Source: Priestia filamentosa
GTDB lineage: Bacteria > Bacillota > Bacilli > Bacillales > Bacillaceae_H
Assembly: GCF_900177535.1 (NCBI RefSeq)
Contig: NZ_FXAJ01000002.1
Span: 1,116,001 to 1,180,000, forward strand
Length of the DNA: 64,000 nt
Direction: 5' to 3'
Of this stretch, positions 26,224 through 34,997 are shown piece by piece. The notes below the pieces were generated by a model. That model was not told the origin of the DNA. It saw only the letters and a list, made by a program, of their open reading frames with translations, and did not search any database. The position numbers were made by a program, and so were the translations under genes. Numbering within the stretch: position 1 is the first letter of the stretch; each line of letters starts with the position of its first letter.

Positions 26224-26544
26224 TTAATCCTTTAGTGAAGGGAGGAGCTTTTTAAATTCTATTTGCATTTGAATTAACCATTCTAGAGGAGTGGTATTTA
26301 TAGCCGGAAAATATAAATCGCAATTCTCTTTGATAAATTCCTCTTTTTCTATATGTGATAAGTTTGAATTTAAAAATCTATCTATATCATTAAGAAGTAG
26401 AGTTGTATTTTTCCTATTAGCATTCTCTACAATCTCTGCCCATACTTCCTCTAATGGTTCCATATCTTGATGGAAGTAACCACCTAAGAATTCACTTAGC
26501 TCTTCAAACTCTTCTATTAATAACCACATTTTTTCTTCTAACAA
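26224..26544 (-). CDS. CdiI-like immunity protein, copy 2 (divergent)
   Basis: 106 aa with EFEELSEFLGGYFHQDMEPL and TTPLEWLIQMQIEFKK. This copy keeps the canonical YFHQD form and is more diverged from copies 1 and 3. The pattern of several related immunity genes behind one toxin is usual for polymorphic-toxin loci, where old immunities are kept. The start has weak upstream complementarity (GGGGAG). Confidence 0.7.
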   Translation of the reverse strand: MLEEKMWLLIEEFEELSEFLGGYFHQDMEPLEEVWAEIVENANRKNTTLLLNDIDRFLNSNLSHIEKEEFIKENCDLYFPAINTTPLEWLIQMQIEFKKLLPSLKD

Positions 26545-26605
26545 TTATTTTCTCCCCTTACTTAGCTAGAAATAGAACTTCCGTCTCGCTTATATATAAA
26601 AATCC

Positions 26606-26629
26606 CCCGCCTAATAATAAAGAGGCGGG
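26606..26629 (-). terminator. Terminator after third immunity gene (duplicated unit)
   Basis: CCCGCCT/AGGCGGG stem, T5 on the minus strand. About 60 bases around it are nearly identical to 27047-27106. Confidence 0.75.
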
Positions 26630-26710
26630 TATTCTCATGTTAATATATTATTCATCTTTTCCTTCAGGATATTGTTATGTAAATACTCTATCCTCCAAAC
26701 CCATAGATGA

Positions 26711-27004
26711 TTAACTCAAATCTACAGCCCCTTTTAATTCATCTTGTACTTGCTTCAACCATTCAATAAGTGTTAATTCTAAAGCAGGAAAATATAGGTC
26801 ACAATTATCATCTATAAATTGCTCTTTGTCCTGTTGCGGTAAATCCTCATGTAAAAATTTATCAATCTCTGCTATAGTCGCTAATATTGCCCCTTCACTA
26901 TTTTCCTCTATAAACTCTTGTAATGCTTTTTCAGGAGATTCAATATCCTGGTTAAAATAAGCTATTAAAAAACCGCTTAATTCCTCAAATTTTCCCTCTA
27001 ACAA
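26711..27004 (-). CDS. CdiI-like immunity protein, copy 3
   Basis: 97 aa; KFEELSGFLIAYFNQDIESP and LTLIEWLKQVQDELKG are almost the same as copy 1. The arrangement (gene plus flanking hairpin repeated) points to tandem duplication. The upstream ribosome site GAGAGC is weak. Confidence 0.7.
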   Translation of the reverse strand: MLEGKFEELSGFLIAYFNQDIESPEKALQEFIEENSEGAILATIAEIDKFLHEDLPQQDKEQFIDDNCDLYFPALELTLIEWLKQVQDELKGAVDLS

Positions 27005-27075
27005 TTCTGCTCTCTCCTTACTTAGTTGGATATCCAGTTAAAGTAAAACTTCCGTCTCGCTTATGTATAAAAACA

Positions 27076-27101
27076 CCCCACCTAATAATAAAGAGGCGGG
27101 G
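27076..27101 (-). terminator. Terminator after the 213-aa gene
   Basis: CCCCACCT/AGGCGGGG stem, T5 on the minus strand; sister copy of the hairpin at 26606. Confidence 0.75.
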
Positions 27102-27158
27102 TATTCTTGTCTGGATAAATTGCTCGTTTATTCTTTCTTATATTATTAAATTAGATAA

Positions 27159-27800
27159 TTAGCTATCATATTTTCCATCCTGAACGTCTTGCATAATGGC
27201 CTCAATTGTACTTGTTAGTTCTTCTGGTCTGCGGATATATGCTAGCTTTTCAGGTTCCTCCCACTGCTCGTCAATCACAAATATTAATTGAAAACGTCCA
27301 GAAGGATCTGCTTCTCTTTTCCATCCTACATCAATAAGTATTCTTCCGTCATCATATGCCAGAAGAAGTAAATCTTCCGTAAAATCGAGCCATGTATCAT
27401 CTTTTTCTGATATCTCATCAGGGTCAACATTAATACATGTGTTATATTCTATTTTCCAACCTGTAGGAACACGAAAAGGTATATAATCATAAGGCTTCTT
27501 GATATCCCTTCTAAGATCAATATTGAAAATCATATTCTCTAACTCAACAACTAAATCATCTTGATGTTGAACATTAACACTTTTTATCATTTCTGAAGAG
27601 GAAAGGCGTCTCCAATCAACTTGAAAACTATCTTGAACTACTTTTACTTCTATCTCTTGATCATTTAATTCCTCTTTTAGGATAAGTAGGAGGCCTTCTA
27701 CATTTTTGTTCTCTTTTTCACATTCTAAAAGGTTATTATATATTACCTTCCATCCCAACATTATATTTAAAGGTTGTAACTTAGAAATTTCTTTATTCAC
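27159..27800 (-). CDS. Probable cognate immunity protein of the adjacent toxin
   Basis: 213 aa and very acidic. It starts three bases after the toxin stop codon, so the two are co-transcribed. Two halves share a GWK-x-x-YN motif (LGWKVIYNNLLE near residue 15, TGWKIEYNTCIN near 113), suggesting an internal duplication. I do not recognise the family. The immunity role is inferred from position directly behind the toxin. Confidence 0.65.
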   Translation of the reverse strand: MNKEISKLQPLNIMLGWKVIYNNLLECEKENKNVEGLLLILKEELNDQEIEVKVVQDSFQVDWRRLSSSEMIKSVNVQHQDDLVVELENMIFNIDLRRDIKKPYDYIPFRVPTGWKIEYNTCINVDPDEISEKDDTWLDFTEDLLLLAYDDGRILIDVGWKREADPSGRFQLIFVIDEQWEEPEKLAYIRRPEELTSTIEAIMQDVQDGKYDS

Positions 27801-27803
27801 TTA

Positions 27804-29165
27804 TTAGTTCCTCCTTTGTTCAAGATATGTCTCTTTATCAACCATGAGATTGATATATTCCTTCATATTGTCATCATTACGAGGGTGCCCATGATATGTA
27901 CTTACTCCATCCTTAAATAAATTTGTTACTTCCGCTCTCACCCAGTAGGCTGGTTTTCCCTCGTCATAACCAACGGGATTATCAAATCGTAGAAAGAAAT
28001 AGACAGCTCCTTTCCCTCTATCTACTACTTTCCCTCTCTTCATAACTTGTTTTTCTAAATCTCTATTATTGACCTCTGGGAGATATTGAGCAGATTGCTT
28101 ACTAAGTTTCTTGGCTTGTTCCTCAGTCTTTGCTTTTAAATGTTTATTTCCATGAGAAGTATACTGAGCATTTTCTATCTTAGTACGTAATTCTTTGCGC
28201 GTATAGTAACCATCGTGAGCAACATAATCATGATGTTCAGATGTTTGCAATACTTTAGAGGAATTCCAATACATATCCTTAGCATTCTGTAAGTAACGTC
28301 CTAGATACCCTGTGTTTAAAGTATTATAAGGTGGTGCGCTACCTGGTCGTCCTGCAAACGCCGGTTGGAGTGCTGGCGCCTTTTGATTCACGGTTACTTT
28401 ATGAACTTCCTTCATTCCCTTAGCTGTTTTGGATACTGCTCCTGCTCCTTTAACAGCTAAACCTGCTCCTTTGTCTCCAAGAGCTGCAAGTCCAACTTCT
28501 GTACCTGCATAAGAAAAGAAATGACTACGACTATAGGCATCGCCATGAATAAGTTTCTCATCTACTACAGTAACAACCCCATCTTTTACTGTGTTGTAGG
28601 TACGAATGGGATGCTTTCCCGCTTCATAGACTCCTTTAGCCGTATTAACGGTACTGTCTACAGGATGTTTTGCAAAGGAAACGATCCCATCCCATGTATC
28701 TGAAAGGGCATCTCCCGCTCCGTCACCTATTCCTTTTAACGATTGTGTAAAAGTATTTTCTTCTTCTTCCCCTTTTTTCTTCTTACTTGCTCCTTCAGCA
28801 TTTCCTTTAGATGTTTTTTGAGGAGCAATCTCACTATCTAATCCTAGTGCTTCAAGAAGAGCTTCATCCGCCGCTTTTAATTCCTGATATGTTTTTGAAA
28901 CGACTTGCCCTGCTCTACCTAGCTCCTCACTATAATCTCGTATGCTTTTCTCCAATTCCTGTTGCAGACCCTCTAATTCTCCATTCCATACTCCACTTAG
29001 CTCAGAAAGAGCTCCTGATAAGGAATAACTAAGCTGCCCTGGAATGACATCTATTTTTGCCTTCGCATTTTTAGTTTTTTGTTCAAGACTTTTAAGCTCA
29101 TTTAAGTCTGCTTGAATGGTCCCCATATCTAGAACATCCTTTCCAAGTTTTCCACCAACTAACAT
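27804..29165 (-). CDS. Secreted polymorphic toxin with WXG/LXG-like N-terminus
   Basis: 453 aa. Residues 14-110 form a helical hairpin with SGVWNGELEG, like WXG100/LXG substrates of the type VII secretion system. A lysine-rich linker (ASKKKKGEEE) and a Gly/Ala-rich pretoxin segment (about 140-265) follow. The C-terminal toxin domain (about 290-453) contains EHHDYVAHDGYYTRKEL, FLRFDNPVGYDEGKPAYWVR and a final STYHGHPRND. The His-rich C-terminus hints at a nuclease, but I cannot name it. A start at Met14 (29126) is also possible. Target cells are probably sibling bacteria. Confidence 0.75.
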   Translation of the reverse strand: MLVGGKLGKDVLDMGTIQADLNELKSLEQKTKNAKAKIDVIPGQLSYSLSGALSELSGVWNGELEGLQQELEKSIRDYSEELGRAGQVVSKTYQELKAADEALLEALGLDSEIAPQKTSKGNAEGASKKKKGEEEENTFTQSLKGIGDGAGDALSDTWDGIVSFAKHPVDSTVNTAKGVYEAGKHPIRTYNTVKDGVVTVVDEKLIHGDAYSRSHFFSYAGTEVGLAALGDKGAGLAVKGAGAVSKTAKGMKEVHKVTVNQKAPALQPAFAGRPGSAPPYNTLNTGYLGRYLQNAKDMYWNSSKVLQTSEHHDYVAHDGYYTRKELRTKIENAQYTSHGNKHLKAKTEEQAKKLSKQSAQYLPEVNNRDLEKQVMKRGKVVDRGKGAVYFFLRFDNPVGYDEGKPAYWVRAEVTNLFKDGVSTYHGHPRNDDNMKEYINLMVDKETYLEQRRN

Positions 29166-29269
29166 TTTACAACTTCTTCACTAGAAAAAAAGGAGCAAAG
29201 AGAAAACGAGTCAAAAATGAATCTGGAGAACTAAGCCAAAAGTTCTAACCTATAAAAATACTGGATAGA

Positions 29270-29296
29270 AAAAGCCCTATCCAGTGGATAAGAGCT
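29270..29296 (-). terminator. Terminator upstream of the toxin gene
   Basis: AGCTCTTATCC/GGATAGGGCT with T5 on the minus strand, ending the small gene at 29430. Confidence 0.7.
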
Positions 29297-29429
29297 TAAT
29301 TTTATACTATCTATTGGTGAACAAACAGCACAGGTTATGTTTATTTAATTGTTATTATTCACTCGTACCGCCTTTTTGTATAATTTTATTTGGTGTTCAT
29401 CTCTTAAATCTTTCTGGAAGTTTATTCTT

Positions 29430-29690
29430 CTATATTAATATCAATTCTTTAAACTGTTCAGTTTCTATTATATTTTCCTTAGGCTCTTTACTTGTGAAAA
29501 AATGTTCAAGAATTGCCACATTCTTTTTGATAAAAACGCTTGTAGTATTTAATTGAATCTCAAAATCATCACATGAGCCATTCGAAACTTTTTCAACATA
29601 TTCAATATATTCATCTGCTTCTTCCTCTGTCGTAATATCTTCTACAAAATCGGAGAATAATTCTATTTCATCCGGTAATTTTATCCTCAA
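29430..29690 (-). CDS. Small acidic hypothetical protein, start uncertain
   Basis: 86 aa from a TTG without a ribosome site. The frame stays open 19 codons further upstream (LNTKDCYEFYRDHLDLL), to a good AAGGGAG followed by TTA where a start is expected. Possibly a TTG start was mutated to TTA. Composition (many Glu/Asp) resembles immunity proteins of toxin islands. Family not recognised. Confidence 0.5.
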   Translation of the reverse strand: MRIKLPDEIELFSDFVEDITTEEEADEYIEYVEKVSNGSCDDFEIQLNTTSVFIKKNVAILEHFFTSKEPKENIIETEQFKELILI

Positions 29691-29768
29691 TAAATCAAGG
29701 TGATCTCTATAAAACTCGTAACAATCTTTCGTGTTTAAACTCCCTTATAAATGGCTAATAGTTTTTTC

Positions 29769-30005
29769 TTATCCCATTTCCACCACAGCAGATATCAAGA
29801 TACCCATCACTACTAAAAAGAGAAAGAGTAAGATACAAAGTGCTAGGACAACATAAGCTACGTATTTCCAAACACCTCTTGGGGCTTTTATCGCTAGTAT
29901 TAACCCAATGACGATACCAGCAATCCCTACTCTCCAATCATATTTTGATATAAACGATGTAATAATGGAGATTATTACGGAGACTAAACCTAAATACTTT
30001 TTCAT
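29769..30005 (-). CDS. Small membrane protein of the toxin island
   Basis: 78 aa with three hydrophobic segments separated by short charged turns (SKYDWRVG, KAPRGVWKY). ATG with CTAGGGAG. Family resembles DUF4190-like mini-membrane proteins, without firm assignment. It may be an immunity or helper protein for the nearby toxin. Confidence 0.6.
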   Translation of the reverse strand: MKKYLGLVSVIISIITSFISKYDWRVGIAGIVIGLILAIKAPRGVWKYVAYVVLALCILLFLFLVVMGILISAVVEMG

Positions 30006-30074
30006 TTTTTACTCCCTAGTACATTATGTATTGAATTTCTTAAACAACTTATAGGTTTTTAATTAACCCACATT

Positions 30075-30368
30075 CTACACATTTACGTAAATATTGTCCA
30101 TTCTTACCTTGGTGTTAGAATGAGTATTACCGCAATTATTATTTAAATCAAGGTTTACATACCTACCTTCTACATTATCTATAATACGTACAAGAACTCC
30201 ACGATTAAATACACGCTGACTAATCCTAGCATAAAGGTCTGCTAAAAGAACCCCATTTCCTATAAGAAGGGGTTTCTTTTCTATTAAATAAAAAAGGACC
30301 ACTTCAAAATAAGAGGGGTATAACATGGTATCTTTTAATCTATTTTCCACATTATAGTGGGCTACCAA
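30075..30368 (-). pseudogene. Open frame, possible gene remnant
   Basis: 97 codons without ribosome site, containing a hairpin (ACCCC/GGGGT near 30250-30275). The C-terminal half reads like protein (RVFNRGVLVRIIDNVEGRYV) but I do not recognise it. It could be the tail of a lost toxin module. Confidence 0.25.
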
Positions 30369-30537
30369 GGCAAAAGTTGCACCTATATCCTACCTGACTA
30401 TTTTCCTAGAAAATCTTCTTTTCTATCGTATAGTCAACCCCTATTAGTTGTTAGGATAATAGAAAGGATATATACTGGGCTATGTGCCTAGTTAGAATTT
30501 CACTAGACAAGATATTAAAAATGAGGAGGATGTTATA

Positions 30538-31395
30538 ATGCACAGAAATAATGAACTATATCATTTTTTATTGGAACGGACTCACTCATTAACTGAACAA
30601 TGGTATGAGTCTTTAGATAAAAAGAATTCATCCGGCATATATGCTTCAAATGACCCTGAAGTCATTGAAATGCTCAAGAAACAAAATTATGAGTTTCATC
30701 TATGTTTTTGTAAAGTATTTGATGAGTCTTGCTCTGAGGCTGAGTTTTTATCCGCCTTTGATCATTGGATTTATGCCACTTCTAAGGAGGAAGAACACCA
30801 ACGTACACCGATTCATCTTATAATAGGAGAATTTTTCAACAATCAAGAACAGTATCTAGATTATGTGCAAGAATTTGTAGAAACAAGTGAGGAAACATAT
30901 TCTCTAGAAACCATTAATAAATGGAACCGTAAGATCATCGAGAATTTTAATTATGTAATTACAGCTTTCACAAAGCAAAGTTATGAATGCGCTGAAGAAC
31001 GTCTAACTGCTCAAAAAGATATGATTTATGAGTTAGGTTCCCCTATCATTTCCCTTAGTGAGGATTTAGCTGTCCTTCCTCTTGTTGGTGACATTGATAC
31101 AGAACGAGCTAAGAGAATGATTGATAGTACCTTATATCAATGCGCTGATCTAAGAGTGAAACGCCTCTTTATTGACTTATCTGGTGTGCTTATTATTGAC
31201 ACCATGGTGGCCCATCAAATATTCCAATTAATTCAAGCTTTAAAACTGGTAGGTGTAAAGTGTACCCTGTCAGGAATGCGACCTGAAATTGCTCAAACTG
31301 CTGTCCAAATTGGAATAGATTTTGAGAACCTCTCTGTGGTTTCAGATCTCAGAACAGCCTTAATCTCTGCTAAAATTACTGAGCCCTCTAAATAA
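30538..31395 (+). CDS. RsbRD-like stressosome STAS protein, prophage-island copy
   Basis: 285 aa and roughly three quarters identical to the product of 21532 along the whole length, including MHRNNELYHFLLERT, GDIDTERAK and DLSGVLIIDTMVAHQIF with both phosphorylatable threonines. GAGGAGG lies before the ATG. It is oriented against the phage late genes and has its own upstream region. It lies inside the inferred prophage end, so it may be lysogenic-conversion cargo that inserts into the host stressosome. Whether it alters sigma-B activation is open. Confidence 0.88.
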   Translation: MHRNNELYHFLLERTHSLTEQWYESLDKKNSSGIYASNDPEVIEMLKKQNYEFHLCFCKVFDESCSEAEFLSAFDHWIYATSKEEEHQRTPIHLIIGEFFNNQEQYLDYVQEFVETSEETYSLETINKWNRKIIENFNYVITAFTKQSYECAEERLTAQKDMIYELGSPIISLSEDLAVLPLVGDIDTERAKRMIDSTLYQCADLRVKRLFIDLSGVLIIDTMVAHQIFQLIQALKLVGVKCTLSGMRPEIAQTAVQIGIDFENLSVVSDLRTALISAKITEPSK

Positions 31396-33077
31396 GCGCT
31401 TACCTTTTAAATTAGAGATTTTGTAATTATAAACAAGTTACTTTTGGTAAATGGTAACATAAACTAGAAGGTGTGTTACCACATATATATAATGGTGAAA
31501 TTACCTACACTATAAATAAGGACCTTTCTAGGTATAATTCTTTCCTTTCTTCAAAAAACACCCCACTCGTTATGAGTAGGGGTGTTTTCAGAAAAGTTAA
31601 TTAAAAGGAGATAGAAGAATCTACCCAAGCAATTTTATTATACATAATTAGAGAAACATAAAAATAAATAAAAGTATGTTTTTACAAATATTTTACATTA
31701 CAATCCCACGTATACACGTAGAGTAAAGTGATTACGTTATCGATTACTAACGCAATGGTGATAATAGTAAATGTCTTCAAGGCTTTCCTAGGCTAAAGAA
31801 AGTGAAAGAAAGAACAAAAGCCTTTCCTATGTATCATACAACATTGTTAATAAAATAAAAGAGCCCCTATCCAATGGATAAGGGGCTCTTTAGGGACGTC
31901 TACACTTCATAAGAGAAGAATTGTACGGTTGTACATTTATATTATGTGCAATGCCTACTGTTTTATTCTTTATAGTATAAAAAAGACCCTCTCCCCTGAG
32001 AAGGTCTTTATCGTGATATCTGCCTTTTCCAAAAGAGGTAAAGTAGAGGAAATCGACATTTGGTATTATATATTGGAATATTGTTTTTTATTCTTAATTG
32101 CATGAAAAAAAACTCTGTTTATTAACAGAGTGCGTAGGAATAGATATCTAGTAGATTTGAATGAGATTTCTCTCATTCATTCTATTATATGAAATAAAAT
32201 AAAAAGTGTCCGTAATGAATTGAAAATGGATATATGACTTATATTATAAACAAGTACTTGCGACAAGGGTACTCCACTTATTGGGATAAAGAAAAGAAAC
32301 CTCCTACTCATTTGAGTAAGAGGTTTCCGTTATTAGGGATATACAAAACGAAAATACCATGTGGATAAATATCCAAAAGGTATTTCATCTTCCATACATT
32401 ATATAAATTAATTTAATATATATGATTCATTTGAATAAAATCTCTTTATCTCCACCATACTATAAATACCTTCTCTTAACATCCATTTTAGTTGCAATAA
32501 TATCCCTTTTGCAAAAAACAAAAGCCCTTTACTTTGTCGAGTGAGGGCTTTTGTGTATTTAATACATACAAATACGAATAGATAGACGTCGAGAGTATAA
32601 CAGAATACATCCCCTTGCACCATTATATAAAATTGAACAATAAGTTGTGACAAAGATGCATATAAAATGGAGAGATGATTCATATTATAAGTAGTTGACT
32701 TTAACCAAAACGATTTTCCTTTCGCCAACAAGTGCTTTTGGTTTACAAGAGGTATACCATTCGGGCATAAATTTTCGAAGATTTATGCCCTTCTATACAA
32801 GTATATAAACCAATCTTAAAAGTATGAATGAAAATAAAAAGATCCTCCCAATAAGAAAAAGGCTATTTATAAACTTCCGTTATGTATATAAAAAAGCTAC
32901 CTGGGTCATAATATAAATGTAGACTTTACAGCATGTTTTTTCTTTTGAGAAGGCAAAAAAGCCCCCACTCACAAAATGAGTAGAGGGTTTTTTTTGTTTA
33001 TTTTATATCACTATATGATTTTTATAACATTTCCTATAAAAAATATATAAAACCCATTCATTATTTTTTGGAAAACT
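31396..33077. other. Gene-free 1.7 kb stretch with an array of terminator-like hairpins
   Basis: No credible gene on either strand. Hairpins lie at 31555-31588, 31857-31892, 31979-32009, 32104-32131, 32296-32326, 32512-32553, 32763-32790 and 32955-32995; most have a longer T-run when read on the minus strand. Four share an inner ACTC/GAGT arm. Between them diverged AT-rich segments recur, for example around 32209-32270 and 32645-32700, each carrying a TATATTATAA-like core. It may be a set of small RNA units. Confidence 0.6.
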
Positions 33078-33114
33078 AAAAAAGCCCCCTACCTATATTA
33101 AGGAGGGAGCTTTT
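33078..33114 (-). terminator. Terminator of the phage late operon
   Basis: AAAAAAGCCCCCTACC with its complement; T6 on the minus strand. It follows the amidase gene. Confidence 0.8.
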
Positions 33115-33211
33115 AATTTTCAGGAAGCTACGGGAAAGAACGGGAAACCTCTCCCTTGTTTAAAGTATAACTCATTGTTCCAAGCTGTCTACAAAAGACA
33201 ACATCAACTAT

Positions 33212-34069
33212 TTACGCTTCTCTCACATAAATCAACCAACCGTATTTTTTGTGAAGCTCTTCAGCGAACTTTTCAGCCGTATCTTTTCCGACAAATGTAC
33301 CAGTCAGAATTCGATAAGTAGGATTTAACTCTGTGCTATCAGCCTTTTCATATGTTAGCCAACCATAATCCTTTTTCAAACGTTCAATACCGTCTGCAAG
33401 GGCTTCCGCATTTGGAAAAGCCCCTGTCATAAGGCGGTATTTACGAGTATCTTTCGGTACATTTTGCTTTGTTTCCTCTCTCTTCGGTTCACTTGTACCT
33501 ACTTTAATAATTGGAAAACCGAAAAAGGCAGCAACACCTTCAGCATGAGCAATCCCTAACGCTTTTACATATTCTCCATTCTTTAATAGATTGTTATCAT
33601 CTACGTTAGAAATGAAGAGATTCTCTGTTAATGTAGCAGGCATGTTAGACTCGCGTACCATGTGTAAATTACCCATTTTCTTCCCACGGTCCCTAGTTAC
33701 CCCAAATTTCTTGTTTACTTCCATAATGGCATCGTGAACGCAACATTGAAGACGTGCTGTAGCTCCTGATGTTCCAGAGAAACGGAACGTCTCAAAACCT
33801 CTGACATCCTTCTTACCTGTTGAGTTGATATGGATAGATACAAGCACATCCACTCTTTCACGATTAGCAGTATCTGTTCTTTTATTCAATGACAAAAAAA
33901 CGTCCTTTGTACGTGTCAATGAAGCATTAATAGCTGGGTAATATTTATCAAGGTGATCCTTCATATACTTTGCAATACGTAAAACCACATCTTTCTCCAA
34001 AATATTATATCCTCCTGCACCCGGATCAGAACCACCGTGTCCCGGATCTATTTTCACTTTATAAGTCAT
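33212..34069 (-). CDS. Phage endolysin: N-acetylmuramoyl-L-alanine amidase (Amidase_3) with SPOR repeats
   Basis: 285 aa. Residues 1-175 are a zinc amidase: DPGHGGSDPGAGG (first His), E in ILEKDVVLR, VSIHINS (second His) and catalytic E in TLTENLFIS. Two C-terminal SPOR-like repeats (YRLMTGAFPNAEALADGIER and YRILTGTFVGKDTAEKFAEE), each ending in KKYGWL or KDYGWL, bind denuded glycan. It cuts peptidoglycan at the end of infection. Start overlaps the holin stop (ATGA). Confidence 0.93.
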   Translation of the reverse strand: MTYKVKIDPGHGGSDPGAGGYNILEKDVVLRIAKYMKDHLDKYYPAINASLTRTKDVFLSLNKRTDTANRERVDVLVSIHINSTGKKDVRGFETFRFSGTSGATARLQCCVHDAIMEVNKKFGVTRDRGKKMGNLHMVRESNMPATLTENLFISNVDDNNLLKNGEYVKALGIAHAEGVAAFFGFPIIKVGTSEPKREETKQNVPKDTRKYRLMTGAFPNAEALADGIERLKKDYGWLTYEKADSTELNPTYRILTGTFVGKDTAEKFAEELHKKYGWLIYVREA

Positions 34070-34491
34070 AATGTTTCATCCTCCTTTTTGTCATTCTCAT
34101 CTTTTAATTGTGAAAACCGACTAGATAGCATTTGTGGAACTTTAATATCCAATCGGCCTAAGTTTTCAATCAAGCTAATCCCCTCTGTCCCAATTAAAAA
34201 CATTAAAATGGCATAACGAACAAACTGAACTTCATTCCCTAGAATAATGTCCAGTTGAGTAGCAACAATGACAAGGGAAAACATGGCTCCCTTTTTCATA
34301 AGCCCTCTAAAGGCATTCTTGGAAGATACTTTTTTATCGTAAAAAGCTGCAGCAATTCCAGTGAGATAATCTAACGTGAGTAAAATAACGAAAGCAATTA
34401 ACAAATGGTCAATCCCTCCAAGAAAATAAGCAATAGACGATACTCCACCACCTGTAATGGCTACCCAGAAAGTATCTGTATTGTGTTTCAT
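34066..34491 (-). CDS. Phage holin
   Basis: 141 aa with three hydrophobic segments and a charged tail. The central LTLDYLTGIAAAFYDKKVSSKNAFRGLMKKG pattern (D..TG ... S...GL.KK) is that of the holin_4/Cph1 family; key residues lie near 45-75. The ATG at 34491 follows GGAGAGGAG; the open frame begins earlier at a TTG. It permeabilises the membrane for the amidase. Confidence 0.9.
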   Translation of the reverse strand: MKHNTDTFWVAITGGGVSSIAYFLGGIDHLLIAFVILLTLDYLTGIAAAFYDKKVSSKNAFRGLMKKGAMFSLVIVATQLDIILGNEVQFVRYAILMFLIGTEGISLIENLGRLDIKVPQMLSSRFSQLKDENDKKEDETL

Positions 34492-34523
34492 CCTTCTTCT
34501 CCTCTCCTTTTTGGACAAAATAA

Positions 34524-34546
34524 AAAGACACTGTTTTAGTGTCTGA
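34524..34546 (-). terminator. Weak terminator before the holin gene
   Basis: AGACACT/AGTGTCT stem followed by T5ATTTT on the minus strand. It may reduce lysis-gene read-through or separate a lysis transcript. Confidence 0.6.
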
Positions 34547-34562
34547 TAAGTTACTTATTGTT

Positions 34563-34697
34563 TTACTTTTTCTCTTCCTGTTGCTTTGTTAGTTTCTGCA
34601 CCTGAGCTTGTAGAATAATATTTTCGTGGAGAAGCTGTGCTACCTTTTGTTTGTATATCTCCATAACATCATTGGCCTCGACTACTATCTTACTCAA
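34563..34697 (-). CDS. Small coiled-coil phage protein (44 aa)
   Basis: TTG start at 34697 with GGGAGG nine bases upstream, overlapping the previous gene by 8 bases. The product is a heptad-rich helix (VMEIYKQKVAQLLHENIILQ) with a basic/Gln tail. Similar short genes (XkdX-like) lie between tail and lysis genes of Bacillus phages. Confidence 0.65.
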   Translation of the reverse strand: MSKIVVEANDVMEIYKQKVAQLLHENIILQAQVQKLTKQQEEKK

Positions 34698-34986
34698 GAG
34701 TAGTTTCCTCCCTTCCTTTCATATCATGTAGGAAATCTAATAAAGCTTGGGCTTCTGGTTTTTGATATTCTTCAAAGGAGTCAATATCAACATCTAAAGG
34801 AAAGTTGCAGTTAATGAAGATAATATGAGGACACCCTTCATGGCTAATTTTTAGGTTTTCATATTCTCCAAACATCTTTGAATATGTTAATTGGTAATCT
34901 TTTGGTAAGGCAAAATGATAGACTTTTCCACACGGACAATGAACTTCAAAGGAATGATCTTCATATTTCCTTATAGCAGTACTCAT
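34690..34986 (-). CDS. Hypothetical phage protein with Cys motif
   Basis: 98 aa, starting MSTAIRKYEDHSFEVHCPCG after AGGAGGGG. CPCGK and SHEGCPH give three cysteines and a histidine that could bind a metal. It is between tail spike and lysis genes. Not recognised. Confidence 0.65.
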   Translation of the reverse strand: MSTAIRKYEDHSFEVHCPCGKVYHFALPKDYQLTYSKMFGEYENLKISHEGCPHIIFINCNFPLDVDIDSFEEYQKPEAQALLDFLHDMKGREETTLE

Positions 34987-34997
34987 CTTTTCCCCTC

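Noticed and set aside
32408-32731. 107-codon open frame in the hairpin array
   Set aside because: It spans a terminator-like hairpin, lacks a ribosome site and has no domain-like pattern.
31396-33117. Hairpin array as a CRISPR array
   Set aside because: Repeat units are diverged, irregularly spaced (100-300 bases), and there are no cas genes or constant-length spacers.
31396-33117. Hairpin array as a tRNA cluster
   Set aside because: No CCA ends, T-loop GTTCRA or anticodon-arm patterns could be found.
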